DNA of 64,000 bases from NCBI GenBank assembly GCA_015501585.1, contig JADNRY010000012.1, positions 248,001 to 312,000 on the forward strand, given 5' to 3'. Shown here piece by piece: positions 1 through 10,203 of the stretch (its first letter is position 1; each line of letters begins with the position of its first letter). Source of the DNA: Rhodocollybia butyracea. Lineage: Eukaryota; Basidiomycota; Agaricomycetes; Agaricales; Omphalotaceae. A model generated the notes under the pieces. The model did no database searches and was not told the DNA's origin. It was given only the letters and a program-made list of their open reading frames with translations. The position numbers were made by a program, and so were the translations under genes.

Positions 1-1005
1 AGATTTCCTGCCTCGTAGAACGCCGTCGTGCAGACTACGGAGAATACAGCATGAGTGTAAGTATTAAGCAGCTGGAAAAGATGGATGCTATTACCGTTGA
101 CATTGACCATCAACTGGTTATAACTTGGGCGCACTGAAGAATAGAATCCTCTCATAGCTTGGACACCTCCTCCTAGTGACGTAGTAGAGGTACCAGGGAT
201 GAAGAATTTATTTCTGCCCACGACAATCGCTCCACTGCTGGGTTTACTAGGATGTGCAGCAAGGATCACATTCAAGGCAGACAGAACCGGCATGATGTCG
301 TAGTCCTTGTACTGAGGTTGCCCTGCAAGATAACTGTGTTCAACGAAATCAGGATTCTTCGAGAAGCCGTCAGTATATCAAAAGAACCCACTTGACAAGA
401 GATGAAGTGTCAATGTTTTGGATGAATTTGATAGTGAGAGTATATTCTTTACCACCCTGAGCTGGTCTCTGTTCGCCTTCATCGTAGTAGAGAACACGAA
501 TGGCTAATGGCTCCGGAAGCTTCTTTGCGGCAATCAGCTTCGAAGAATGGTCGTGCGCCACACTACCTGCGAGTCCCTGCGTCGTCCATTCCTTGGTTTC
601 TTCCGCTAGCTGGAAAATTCGTCGTTTGACACGACGATTAGCTGTACCTGCAGCTGGAGAGATCGCCACATCGTACTCGAACAAAGGACCCTTGGGCATT
701 TTGACGGGGTAGAAATTGGCACGTAGTTTGATGGGCGTTCCTAGTGTCCCGAAATCGGGACGCAGAGGAAGATCATTGGGTTTCAAGGTAAGCTTTTTGA
801 ACGCGTTAACCAGAGCCTGCTGGCTGTTGCCAAGTAGCCTGTCATCGACGGCGGAACTTGCGCCCGGTGGATTGAAGATTCTAGAATAGTTTTAACTTAT
901 AAGTGACTTGATTGTTAAATATATTCAACTTACCCTCCCACTCCTCCTCCACCAGGGCCTCCTCTGCCTCGTCCTCTTCCTCTGTCTCCGCCACCTCTGA
1001 AATCA

Positions 1006-1039
<34 letters not shown>

Positions 1040-1103
1040 CACGGTCTCCTCCACGACCATAACCACGGGGCGGTCCTCCTCCACGATCACCTCTGTAACT
1101 CAT
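1..1103 (-). CDS. Argonaute protein, 5' part (runs off the window)
   Basis: Small-RNA-guided silencing effector (RNAi/quelling). Exon 1 (1103-934) starts at the ATG at 1103 and encodes about 56 residues that are almost all Gly and Arg (RGG-type RNA-binding tail). Exon 2 starts at 880 and gives the Argonaute N domain. A short intron near 400-360 (best fit donor GTCAAG, acceptor at 361) leads to an exon ending at 95 that carries the linker/DUF1785 region, with LAGQPQYKDYD and the conserved FFIPGTSTTSLGGGVQA stretch. The 94-35 intron is followed by VCTTAFYEAGN at the edge. The PAZ, MID and PIWI domains lie outside the window, so slicer residues cannot be checked. PUS3 lies upstream on the same strand. 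The intron near 380 is the least certain boundary. Confidence 0.9.
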
Positions 1104-1536
1104 GCTGACGGAGGTTTAAAACAAGATAACAATCACACAAGAACCAAGGTACACAAGACAAGAATAAACCTTGCAGAAGAAATTTACAAAGACAAGATAA
1201 CTAACGTTGAAACCTGTCAGCAGAACCAAGGCCTGTTTGTGCTGATGGCAGAATCCAACGTTGGGTGTATTTACAACAGCATACTTGTGGGACCTTTTAA
1301 ATACCGATTTAGCGCCAGAAATGCCGAGCTCGGCGGTCCTGATGACTCAATTCGGGGCTGACATAATAACTTCGGACGCGCACTGCTCCCCAAAGAAATA
1401 GAGCGACCGATAAAGAAGGTTGAATCGAACCGTTCAATACCTAATTTCTTGGCAGAACCACTCACACCGTCTGCAGAAACTCGTGTAGACCGCATTATAA
1501 CCGTAGTAGGATAGACAATACCGGAAATTAAAGCTC
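1104..1536. other. Intergenic: Argonaute 5' leader and PUS3 3' end
   Basis: About 430 bp between the Argonaute start and the PUS3 stop, both on the minus strand. It must contain the PUS3 terminator and the Argonaute promoter. I see no TATA box or repeat that stands out. Confidence 0.5.
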
Positions 1537-3129
1537 TCACTCTGCTTGGTCACTGTCACTGTCACTTCCTTCCACCATTAGCCTCTTTTGATCTCTGCGA
1601 AAACCCTTGCCATTCCGCCAGCGCTCGTTCACAACACCAACTGGATCCAACCGTTTTCTCTCCAGCAAGGGGACATACTGTTGCAACTTTCTAGAGTTCC
1701 CACCTCCCAGTGGAACCTCAATAGCAATACTCCCGCCCGACCGAATACCAACAGGACCTTGGTCTGACATCAGCCAAGGTTCTGGAAAGAACAACGAGGC
1801 AGCATCGAGAAAATGTTGATTGAGAGTAAGATAGATCTCAGAACGAGCGCGAATTGAGTGTAGAAGATGATAAATGCCTCTTCCGTCCTCGGCGGAGTTA
1901 TCACCTCCAGGCTGGTGCCCGTCTGTGCGCCAGTCAACATCCTCATCTGAATAGGCACAGTCCCATAACATCAAGGGTAGTGCATCAGCCATCTGGTATT
2001 CTGGTTTGCAATCGACAACCTCGAGCGAATCCCCGTCTCGGGGCTGTTGGGCTCCTTTGATGTTGACCAGAGACGAGACCACAGATGGATGCTCTAGTCC
2101 TCGGCCGACAAGGAGTAGAACCGCCATGATGTGCCGTACTTGGTGATACAGGAAAGCAGTCCCAATAAGGTTGAGGACATATACTGAAGGGGATACAGAG
2201 TCCACAGGATCGATGTCTGCGCGTAAGATTTTCCGATCAAACATAGTTATCTGCTTCGCTGGGTCCAGTTTACACAGGTTACGAAAATCGTGTAAACCAA
2301 GCAGTCGTGAAGCTGCGTCTCGCATCTTGGGAATATCTAGACGTTCGGAGGAAAAGAAATATTTGTAGTGTCTGTATTTACACGCGAAACGCGCGGAAAA
2401 GGTTTTGGAGACTGGTGACCATGCTAGGATGCGGATAGTGGGAGGAAGGACACGATTTAGGATGCCGACATAGTCGAGCTCTGGTCTAGCGACCCGTGAA
2501 AAGTCAGAGACTGGTACATCTTCAGAGTCATCATTGAGACTGAGCGAACCAAAACCATCATCAAGCATCGAATAATCCGGTTCTAGATCAGGATTTCCGA
2601 CAGCTGCTGGAGAGGCAGGGGAAGTATGTTCGGCTGCTGCGGCAATCATATTCTCTTCTAATGCACTCCTGACCCAGAGCGAAATGACCTGTCCTGCTGC
2701 ACTAACTCCACGATCGGTTCGACCGCATTTTTCCCATTCGCATCCATCGTATCCTGCATCTGGATCGATGAGTTTTGTCTTTGTCAAGGCGTCGAAAATC
2801 ACGCCTTCTACAGTCGGTAGAGGCGTTGGCTTTAACTGATACGCGAGTCCGTTATATTCCCATCCAGAATAACAGAATTTGAGCGCGATTTTACGACGAG
2901 GATAAGAGGCAAAGTCGAATTTTTCAGGTCTTGTTGACAAGGTCGTCGCGACAGTCTTTGAGCTATTCTGAGCTAATTGTACACGCTGCTGAGAATTTGG
3001 TCTTCCTTCTAGCTGTTTTAAACGAGCAATGAGATCTTCTCTAGACCAGTTTTCGTAAGATGACGACATGGGGCGAGAGATATGGTGAAAAATACTTGTG
3101 GGAAGTGTAAAAAGAGAGGTTCTTCGCAT
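1537..3129 (-). CDS. PUS3: tRNA pseudouridine(38/39) synthase, PUS3/Deg1 type
   Basis: TruA-family pseudouridine synthase that converts U38/U39 in the tRNA anticodon stem-loop. It is a single exon of 530 residues, unusual for this intron-rich window. Visible motifs: RKIALKFCYSGWEYNGLAYQ at the start of the catalytic fold, the active-site CGRTDRGVSA loop with the catalytic Asp, ARFACKYRHYKYFF, LHDFRNLCKLDPAKQ, and the FLYHQVRHIMAVLL helix. The LHDFRNLCK type of motif and length place it with PUS3 rather than bacterial-like TruA. A low-complexity acidic insert sits at about residues 165-210. Two starts are possible: M1, which adds a basic hydrophobic leader, and M21 (MSSSYENWSREDLIARLKQLE), where similarity to PUS3 normally begins. 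Confidence 0.92.
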   Translation of the reverse strand: MRRTSLFTLPTSIFHHISRPMSSSYENWSREDLIARLKQLEGRPNSQQRVQLAQNSSKTVATTLSTRPEKFDFASYPRRKIALKFCYSGWEYNGLAYQLKPTPLPTVEGVIFDALTKTKLIDPDAGYDGCEWEKCGRTDRGVSAAGQVISLWVRSALEENMIAAAAEHTSPASPAAVGNPDLEPDYSMLDDGFGSLSLNDDSEDVPVSDFSRVARPELDYVGILNRVLPPTIRILAWSPVSKTFSARFACKYRHYKYFFSSERLDIPKMRDAASRLLGLHDFRNLCKLDPAKQITMFDRKILRADIDPVDSVSPSVYVLNLIGTAFLYHQVRHIMAVLLLVGRGLEHPSVVSSLVNIKGAQQPRDGDSLEVVDCKPEYQMADALPLMLWDCAYSDEDVDWRTDGHQPGGDNSAEDGRGIYHLLHSIRARSEIYLTLNQHFLDAASLFFPEPWLMSDQGPVGIRSGGSIAIEVPLGGGNSRKLQQYVPLLERKRLDPVGVVNERWRNGKGFRRDQKRLMVEGSDSDSDQAE

Positions 3130-3725
3130 ACGGTTTTATCAGGGTGTGAACTAGTAAGCGCCTAAGGTTAAAGTAAACGAGCGCTGTAAACGTAAAGGGC
3201 TAATGATAAGTATTCAGTGACATTCATAAGTATCGATATGAGGTCTGATTTATGACACTACAGTGGTTCAGGATAGCCAGGCTAGTTACCCAGGGAAAAA
3301 ATAATCAAGCAGGGGTCCAGAGCAGATTTGCTTGATAGAAATGTGGGTGTACAATGCTTGGTACAACGCGGGATTATAACGGAGAGGGGCCAGAGATAGA
3401 GTTATGGAAAGTAATGCATAATGCATGGCGAATGAAGTTAAGGCGCTGCAGGTATACATGTAGCGTATGGTTTGGTAAGGTATTTAGAAGGTAGCGCATT
3501 TAGCGCGCGCCTAATTGCCGCCTTGTCAATACCGTGGCATTTCCTTATCTCTGTACCTTTTTCTCGCTGCGGCGATTGGGTCTTCATTCTAACACAAGGG
3601 AGAGGTTGAATAGCATGTCTCTCTGTTGATACAATTTATGTTTCTCGTATAGAAGTTATTCTCACCCTGGGGCCTATACACATAAAAGCTATCCTTGGCT
3701 TATCTCTCCGTATTCTCGCTTTACT
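3130..3725. other. Intergenic, divergent promoter region
   Basis: About 600 bp between divergently transcribed PUS3 and the transporter. It is AT/GC balanced, with an ATGCAT palindrome repeated near 3415-3426 and a pyrimidine-rich stretch before 3726. No gene found. Confidence 0.5.
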
Positions 3726-4736
3726 ATGCCCAACCAAAGCCTTATCCACGACGCCGAAAAAGGTTACAACATTGAGGAGCGACTTGAAGAAACTCAGCAG
3801 CGCGCACCGATTATTCAGACAAGTCCAGAACAATACGAGCGATTTCTCCTTGCCTCCAACCGTCAAAAAGCGCATAAATTTGGAAATCCTGCCCCACTTG
3901 GCCTTATCGCTTTCATTCTTGTTCAAGCACCGACTGCGTTCATACAGATGGGATGGGGAGGTTCCTCAGCAGCCGCCAATGCTGTGCTCATCGGACCCTA
4001 CTATCTTTTGGGCGGATTGGCATTGATAATTTCGGGGGTTATGGAATGGGTAGGTGATATACACAGCGGCATTCATGCGCTACAAAGTGCCTCTAGGTTA
4101 TTGGAAATACATTTCCTTGCGTCGTGTCAATAACTTTTGGCGGAAACTGGTAATATCCTTTTCCTTTGTCCGATGGTAACTTGCTTATTTGTTGCCTAAG
4201 GTTAGCTGTAGGTACTATCCTAGACCCGGCACATGGCATTGCGTCCACATTTCCCGACGGTGCCAGTTCTCCTCAGTACAACAAAGGATTGATGTTCTAC
4301 TTTGCGTTCTGGACATTCTTGACAGCTGTCTACTTCGTGACAAGTTTGAGGACAAACGTCGCATCCGCGGTATGTATTTGAAATATCTGGTTTTCTGGCT
4401 CGCTATACAAACATCTTTCATGCTCTTTCAGGGTGTATTTTTTAATATCACTTTGGCAAATGGCCTGAATGCGACTGCTTACGGGAAAATGAGTAACGGA
4501 GATCACGACGTAGCAGCTGCACTCGGTATGTTGCATTTTTTGTTGATTCCGAATATGATCAAACCTTCGTCGCGTACGCAGTCAAAGCCGGAGGCGCATT
4601 CGAATTTGTAGTCGTCTGTATCGTGGCGTACAGTTTTGTAGCCATGATGCTAGAGTCGGTGGATATGCCTTTAGTATTACCGTTAGGTGATTTGTCGGCT
4701 ATTTTTCGAGCTAGGAGGAAAGCGAAGCTGTCTTGA
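3726..4736 (+). CDS. GPR1/FUN34/YaaH family transporter (acetate/ammonium type)
   Basis: Plasma-membrane transporter of the family that includes yeast Ato/Ady2 and Aspergillus AcpA, generally linked to acetate (and proposed ammonium) movement. Five exons: 3726-4049, 4097-4149, 4201-4369, 4432-4525 and 4582-4736, giving 264 residues. The family signature NPAPLGL is at about residues 59-65, followed by six predicted hydrophobic segments. GVMEWVIGNTFPCVV, FAFWTFLTAVYFV and the C-terminal MLESVDMPLVLPLGDLS are all where the family has them. The hydrophilic N-terminus of about 55 residues is usual for fungal members. All exon phases agree, so the gene looks intact. Substrate cannot be read from sequence. 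Confidence 0.93.
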
Positions 4737-4881
4737 AGGGGCTCGTTATGCTTAAATCACCGTTTGCTCACCGGAAAGTTGCAAAAAATGTCAATAAATA
4801 ACGCCTCTCCTACGCTGTATTACTTCAACTCGGGATAATAAACAAAGAGCCCAGACCACCACTACTCTAGATGTATATATG

Positions 4882-7800
4882 CTATAGTTCGTCTCTAATT
4901 TCTTCGGGAGAAGGCTGTATCGGTATCTGCTCCTGTGACTGATTCACCGGTATTTCCTGCTCAAACGCCGCCGGTTCGTCTTCCTTCACTGTCTCGTTTG
5001 TAGGAACAGTCGTCTCCGTACTGCTAGTCGCACTCGCCGCATCAGTTGATGTCGAAAAAGATATTGTCGTACTCTTCTTCTTCGTCTTGGGAATTCTTCT
5101 TCTGGCCAATTTCTGCAAATGGCTCTCGAGAACCTTGGCGCGAGCCTTCATCTCGGTCGTTTCGATCACTGGATCTTCATACGACTGCACAGATTTCTGC
5201 TTCTCTACCCAAGTGTTCAACCAGATTTCGTGCTCCTTGAGAGTTTTCTCAAGTGCGTCGAGCTCTTCTTTGGTCCATTTCGACGGTAAGTCGGCTTCTG
5301 TCTCGATGGTGAGATTCTGACGAGCTTCGGTGAGGAATAGGCGAGTGCTCCAATTCCACATTTGACTGTTATTCAAAGCCTGAGGGAAGGCTTCGATCTC
5401 TTGGTAGCGGTGCACGATAGGTCGTTCCAAAGTCCTATTACAACCATCAACATCCTCGAACGGGGTGAACGAAGTATACCTAAACTCACTCTAAAGCATT
5501 CCTCTTATCCAAAAGCTGTGAGGTCTCGGCATTATCACCATCATCATGCAACCACATAAACGTCTCATCCAGCTTCTCCGAAATGGTCTGTCTCTCGTTG
5601 GGCTGAGAGCACTTCTTAAATGGTGTATCCTTGTTCTCTTCGTCAAGCAGATCGCGTAGACGGTACAAATAGCTTTCAAGATTATTCCTGGCCTCTCCTT
5701 TGCGAATTTTAGCGGCTTCCTCCAAATCCAGAGCACGAAGCCTACATCGCAGACAATGTCAGAAATAGTTGCAGAGATAGTTATATTGGCACTAACCTGC
5801 TTCTCGCTGCCTTCTTTTCTTCCACCGTCATGGGGGCAATTGTGGGGAAAGTCGCGGTAAAGTTGAGCTTAATGGTGCCAAGTTCCTTCAAAGACAGCTT
5901 GGGCTCAGCAGATTTAGAGGGAGTTGCCGATGCTTCCGATGAAGAAGAAGCCGATGAGGAAGATGAGGAAGATGTCGAAGATGATGAACTAGTCTCGGGT
6001 TCAATGGGCGTTTCACTACCCGCAGAAGCAGTCTCCTGGTCTACAGGCTCTGTTGAACTTCCGCCGAAGAGTCCTTTTAGTTTACCTGTCATTTGCAATC
6101 ATAAGCAAAAGAAGAATAAGCTGAAAGAAACTAGACAAACCTGTAAGAGATTCATCTTTGATGTCTCCAGTTGCGATAGCCTCGGTGACTGAGATGAACC
6201 CAGACTCGGATAACTGAACCGTGGCTTTGACCACATTGTTAGTCGCTCCGCGTTCAGTAAGGTTACCGAGAGCCTCTGCAATTCCGATCAATTCGACTTG
6301 TAACATTTCTTTAGGAAAACCTCTGTGGATAACCGGTATTTGATTAGATGCCCAATTGGGTCCGATTGAAACTCACGGAGAAACTTCGTTCTTGTAATCG
6401 AAGTGTATCGTAAAGTCCTCCTTTCTCTTGAAAGTCAATGTCTTCTTGCTATTTACTTTGGAGCCAGCGGAGAAGATCGAAGTAGTAATGGTCCGTGGTT
6501 TCAAGCCCTCGGTAGCTGGTGCAGCGAAATATGATGCTTGAACATCGTGCGCAAGAATGTCTGACAATTTGATGTCCTTAGTCTTGAACTGTCGGCTAAG
6601 GCTAGCACCGTGGAGAGCAGCACCGAGAACAGCTGCTTCATCCGCATTGACGTTCAAAGATACTTTATCTCTGTGTAAAAAAATGAGCAAGACGTCTTAC
6701 CATTGCTATTTTCGAGTACTTACTCGCCAACAAGAGCCTTGACTGCAGCCTGGATCATCGGAGTCCTAGTACTTCCACCAGTAAAGATCACGGACGAAAG
6801 TTTGTCCTGAATAGGGCGTAAGTAAAGACAATCGGTCATGGGACTGACTTACTGAAGATATTTTAGCATTAGCCATAGCGTCAATGATAGGCTGGACGAA
6901 TTGGCTCTTGAGATCTTCGCAGGCAGTCTCGAACTCTGCCCTAGAAATCTTTGCCCGAAAGTCGATGTCAAATGCAAGGCTTTCAACCTATAACCAGTCT
7001 CAAAACATTAATATACAGAACATGAGTGGACCTTACTATTGACATCGCATCTGTATTAGCACTTAGGACCGCCTTGACGCGTCCAGCTTCCTTCCAAAGT
7101 TTCGCCATACCCCTCTTGTCCTTTCGAATGTCCTTTCCATGCTTGGCCACAAATTGATCAGCCAAAATTTCCCTTAGACGTCTATCAAGCTCTGTGCCTC
7201 CCACAGTACGATCATATCCAACTCCATGAACAGTAATCTGTGTGGTTGAGGTCTTGTTGTCTGTGCTAAAGGAGACAAGTGTGGCGCGAATTGATGAAGC
7301 ACCTGCGTCGTAGATGACATGATATTCTTGGGCAGGAAAGTTTCGTGTCATGGCGTAGTTTACAGCCACCGCCGACCCATCATTAATCAGAGCCAAAGTA
7401 CGAAGTCCCGATATTTCGATCGCGTCAGCGACTGCGTCTCGCTCGAATTGTGAATAGTACGCAGGTACCGTCACGATGACATCGTAGACTTTTTCACCTG
7501 CGACGGCCTCTGCGAGATTCTTTACGTAGGACAGTTGCATCGCGATGAGTTCTTCCACAGCCCATTCTGTATCGTCACTTCGTTTCAATGCGGCGGTTTG
7601 CCGTGCTGTTTTAACGACTTCCGCAGTGGAAATACTGGTGAAGTAGGAGACAGCCTGCGAGTCGTATGGCGCGGCTTGTAGTAGTTTCAGAGAAGAGAAT
7701 GAATCAGAAGGAAACCGGGAAGCCTGTAGAAGAGGACTGTCAATACTGTGTCGGCTGTATCACAAGTAACTCACCAAGTTGAAAGCATCACCGCCGAACA

Positions 7801-8008
7801 AGCGATCATCTCTCTTCCAAGCTACAGAGGACTGAATTTTTCGCTTTGAGTCTTTGTTCAACAGAACGTCAAAGGGAACACCTGGTTTCATTAACGAGGC
7901 TTTTATCCAGTCTGATCCATAGTCAATCGCAAGCACAGCAGCAAAGCTGACTGAGGGCAGCGCCAGAAGGACGGCAGAAAGGAGATGCCAGACATATAAG
8001 ATACGCAT
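4882..8008 (-). CDS. LHS1: ER-lumenal Hsp70-like chaperone, LHS1/GRP170 (HYOU1) type
   Basis: Large ER Hsp70 relative that acts as nucleotide-exchange factor for BiP/Kar2 and as a holdase during protein import and folding. Nine exons (8008-7775, 7723-7037, 6987-6853, 6806-6724, 6670-6377, 6322-6141, 6085-5797, 5741-5490, 5434-4882) encode 902 residues. An N-terminal signal peptide (about residues 1-23) precedes the actin-like ATPase domain: AVLAIDYGSDWIKASL, VTVPAYYSQFERDAV, VIYDAGASSIRATLVS, and VIFTGGSTRTPMIQ. A Ser-rich loop follows the beta-domain, as in other GRP170 proteins, then a long helical C-terminal region. The protein ends EEIRDEL, an RDEL retrieval signal that fits an ER resident. 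A CCAAT/CACGTG composite lies 75-90 bp upstream. Phases agree throughout. Confidence 0.93.
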
Positions 8009-8080
8009 AGTGGATATTAGGAGAGAATGAAGAGCATCTACGTGTTAGAAGCAACAGAACACGTATCATTTCAAAATTGA

Positions 8081-8098
8081 AAATTGGCGGCCACGTGT
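8081..8098 (-). promoter_or_regulatory. CCAAT plus CACGTG composite upstream of LHS1
   Basis: Read on the LHS1 strand the site is GACACGTGGCCGCCAAT: a palindromic CACGTG core followed after 3 nt by an inverted CCAAT box. It resembles the mammalian ERSE-II layout (ATTGG-N-CCACG) but with a wider spacer, and sits about 75 bp from the LHS1 ATG. A role in the unfolded-protein response is inferred from layout and target gene only. The element lies between divergent genes and could also serve the 8.2 kb gene. Confidence 0.35.
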
Positions 8099-8210
8099 CT
8101 AGGCAAATTTCTTGGCGCTTATTTTTTCGCCTTCAATTTTTTCTTCAGCATTTTTTTCGTTGTAACCGCGAAATGGCATTTATTTTGGCGTCGAGAAAAT
8201 TAGAACTCTC

Positions 8211-9322
8211 ATGAAACCACGCCTTTTCGCGCCACTCACGTCAATTTCGCGTGTTTCTTCACTTTCGGTATGTGTCGAAATGAGCGCGAAAGAAACTCAA
8301 GATGTTCACCCGTTGCAGATCTCCTCCCATCTTGGAGAATTATGCCACCATCAGACTCATCTCAACCAAAATCATCTGAGGCGTACCTTTGATGGTATCT
8401 TGAATCCTTGTCTACAGAACGGAGGCCATTATGTGCCAGAAATCCGTGACAAAATTTACCGCGTTACAGTCCCATTCCACGAACACAAAGAACTGCAGAT
8501 TGTAGACTATTTTTCTGCTCTTGGTAAGTTGTAACCATGTAAGAAATAACTAGTCCTAATCAGCATTCAGGCTATGTCCTCACTCACGCGACTCACGCTT
8601 CATCATTCACTCAACTCATCCATTCACTCAGCCAATACGCTGAATGGTGTCGTGTTTCTTCCACCGTACTTGATGTCAACACTCCTACGGTAGTCCAAAT
8701 GCTATTTGAGCTTCCTTCAAAGGATCATTATAATTATGGACATGGTGGCTTGAAATTCAGCTTTGCCTCTAGTGTCTCTGCAGGGAAGGGTGCAGGCCGC
8801 GAAGATATTCGCAAAGCTCGAACGAAAACTGTACAGTCCGTATGGCAGCAGCCTTTACCTTGCCCTACTCCTGTACAGCAAGCTCATGCCGCTGTTGGAA
8901 TCAGTTACAGTTCCAAAATCGAGCCTTCCGCTGAGCTCTTCGGTACACCGTGGGGTCATTGTGGGGAAAGTGTATCCTTCCCATCGTAAGTCCTCCCCTG
9001 TTCCCCCACTCGGAATAAGAGCCTGACTCGTATCAGGATGTATCATTCCATTCACGCTGCTCGTCCTCTTGGAACACTTGCTCTCAGTGTAAAAGCCATG
9101 ACCAGTGTTATACCAGGCACAGACATAATTCCAGTATATGCCATCCCGTCGCTTAACAGTCTTGCGGACATTGTGGAGATTCTGCAAGTCGCTGGAGCTC
9201 TGCGACCAATGTGTCTGAATTGTCTTTATCTCCGGAACATTGTCGGAGGCTCCATTCATGACTACGCAATCAAGTTTCTATCTAAAGCTAGCCTAGAATC
9301 CCAGTGTTCTTCTAGGGGATAG
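8211..9322 (+). CDS. Putative deaminase-superfamily protein (CxE / PxCxxC pattern)
   Basis: Three exons (8211-8523, 8571-8985, 9037-9322) join in frame to 337 residues from the first ATG. The second ATG at 8280 (MSAKETQDVH) is an equally good start and gives 314. I do not recognise the whole sequence by family name. What is visible is a helical N-terminal half, then WGHCGES at about residues 230-236 and, about 70 residues later, RPMCLNC. A C/H-x-E pair followed by P-x-C-x-x-C is the zinc and catalytic signature of the cytidine/nucleotide deaminase fold. Fungal genomes carry several such families of unknown substrate (for example OTT_1508-like deaminases). The alternation of hydrophobic strands and helices between the motifs fits. 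Assignment is inference from motif spacing. The gene is divergent from LHS1. Confidence 0.5.
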
Positions 9323-10203
9323 CTGCTGGTTCCTTCCTCCTCCAGCTATCGATCGGCTCCAGAACTGAGAACGGGGGTTCATCCAAGTCTTATGTATCTG
9401 GAGACGCTCTCGCCTTATCTGTACTATAATATATACTTTGATTATTGCCACTCGACACTAAATATTAATTACGGGATATCATTGGCAGGTCCCATACACC
9501 GTGCCCTGTCATTGGTCGGCATGTTGTGGGCGACTTTAAGGAGTGGGATTTGGAGGAATGCGTGTGATTTCTTACAGGAAAGATAGTTTACTCTGCTAGC
9601 TTTTTTGAAGGCCAAACCTACTACTATCATTGAGAAGTCTGGTTTTGCTCGGAATTCCCTAGCTGCACTAACTATGTATCCAACCATACGCTGACTCTTG
9701 ATATTTGCCAAGGGGTGTACTGCTAGATATTCGCCTCAAGGTCCTGCTCCGTATGGTGTAATTGTGGTGATGGTCCGTGCACTTAAAACTCGGGCCGAGA
9801 AATATTCACACAGACTTGTCTCAGCGAAGTTTTCGCAGAGAGCCTCTCTCTTAACCTGCCTCTGCCCAGTTACTGTATAGGCCGCCAGCCAATTTCCTGC
9901 ACATAAAATCTTATTCCCTTTCCTCTCTCTCTCTTTCTGCACAGTGAGTATATTGCTTCTGTTTATACTTCAGATCGTCCAAGACCGAGTCTTTATCTCG
10001 TCGTCGTCGTCGTTGACGAGCAGAAAGTTTCTGCAGTGAGCGCGTTGTTTGTTTGGCTGTGAGACGCGTCGCGTCTATGTTTGGTTGGCTTCGGTTGCTG
10101 CAAAACGCTCATTTTCTTCCAAAATCCGGTCTTGGACGACGGTTATGGGTTCTTGTTGTCTATGATTCGTGCTGATAACCGCGTTTTTGTTTTCGTTCCA
10201 CAG
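9323..10203. other. Intergenic, no gene found
   Basis: About 880 bp between the deaminase-like gene and NHP6. Short open frames here have no codon pattern or splice support. CT-rich tracts near 9917-9940 and the run of cgt repeats near 9999-10013 are typical of a fungal core promoter and 5' leader for the HMG gene. Confidence 0.5.

Noticed and set aside
881..1090. Glu-rich open frame, 69 codons, minus strand, and a Ser-rich frame on the plus strand
   Set aside because: Both are shadows of the GGAGGA array encoding the Argonaute RGG tail.
5830..6192. Acidic 120-codon plus-strand frame
   Set aside because: Antisense of the Ser-rich loop of LHS1; no independent support.
8699..9026. Alternative frame in exon 2 of the deaminase-like gene
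   Set aside because: It looks protein-like but leads to a stop after the next intron, whereas the chosen frame joins all three exons in phase and yields the CxE and CxxC motifs.
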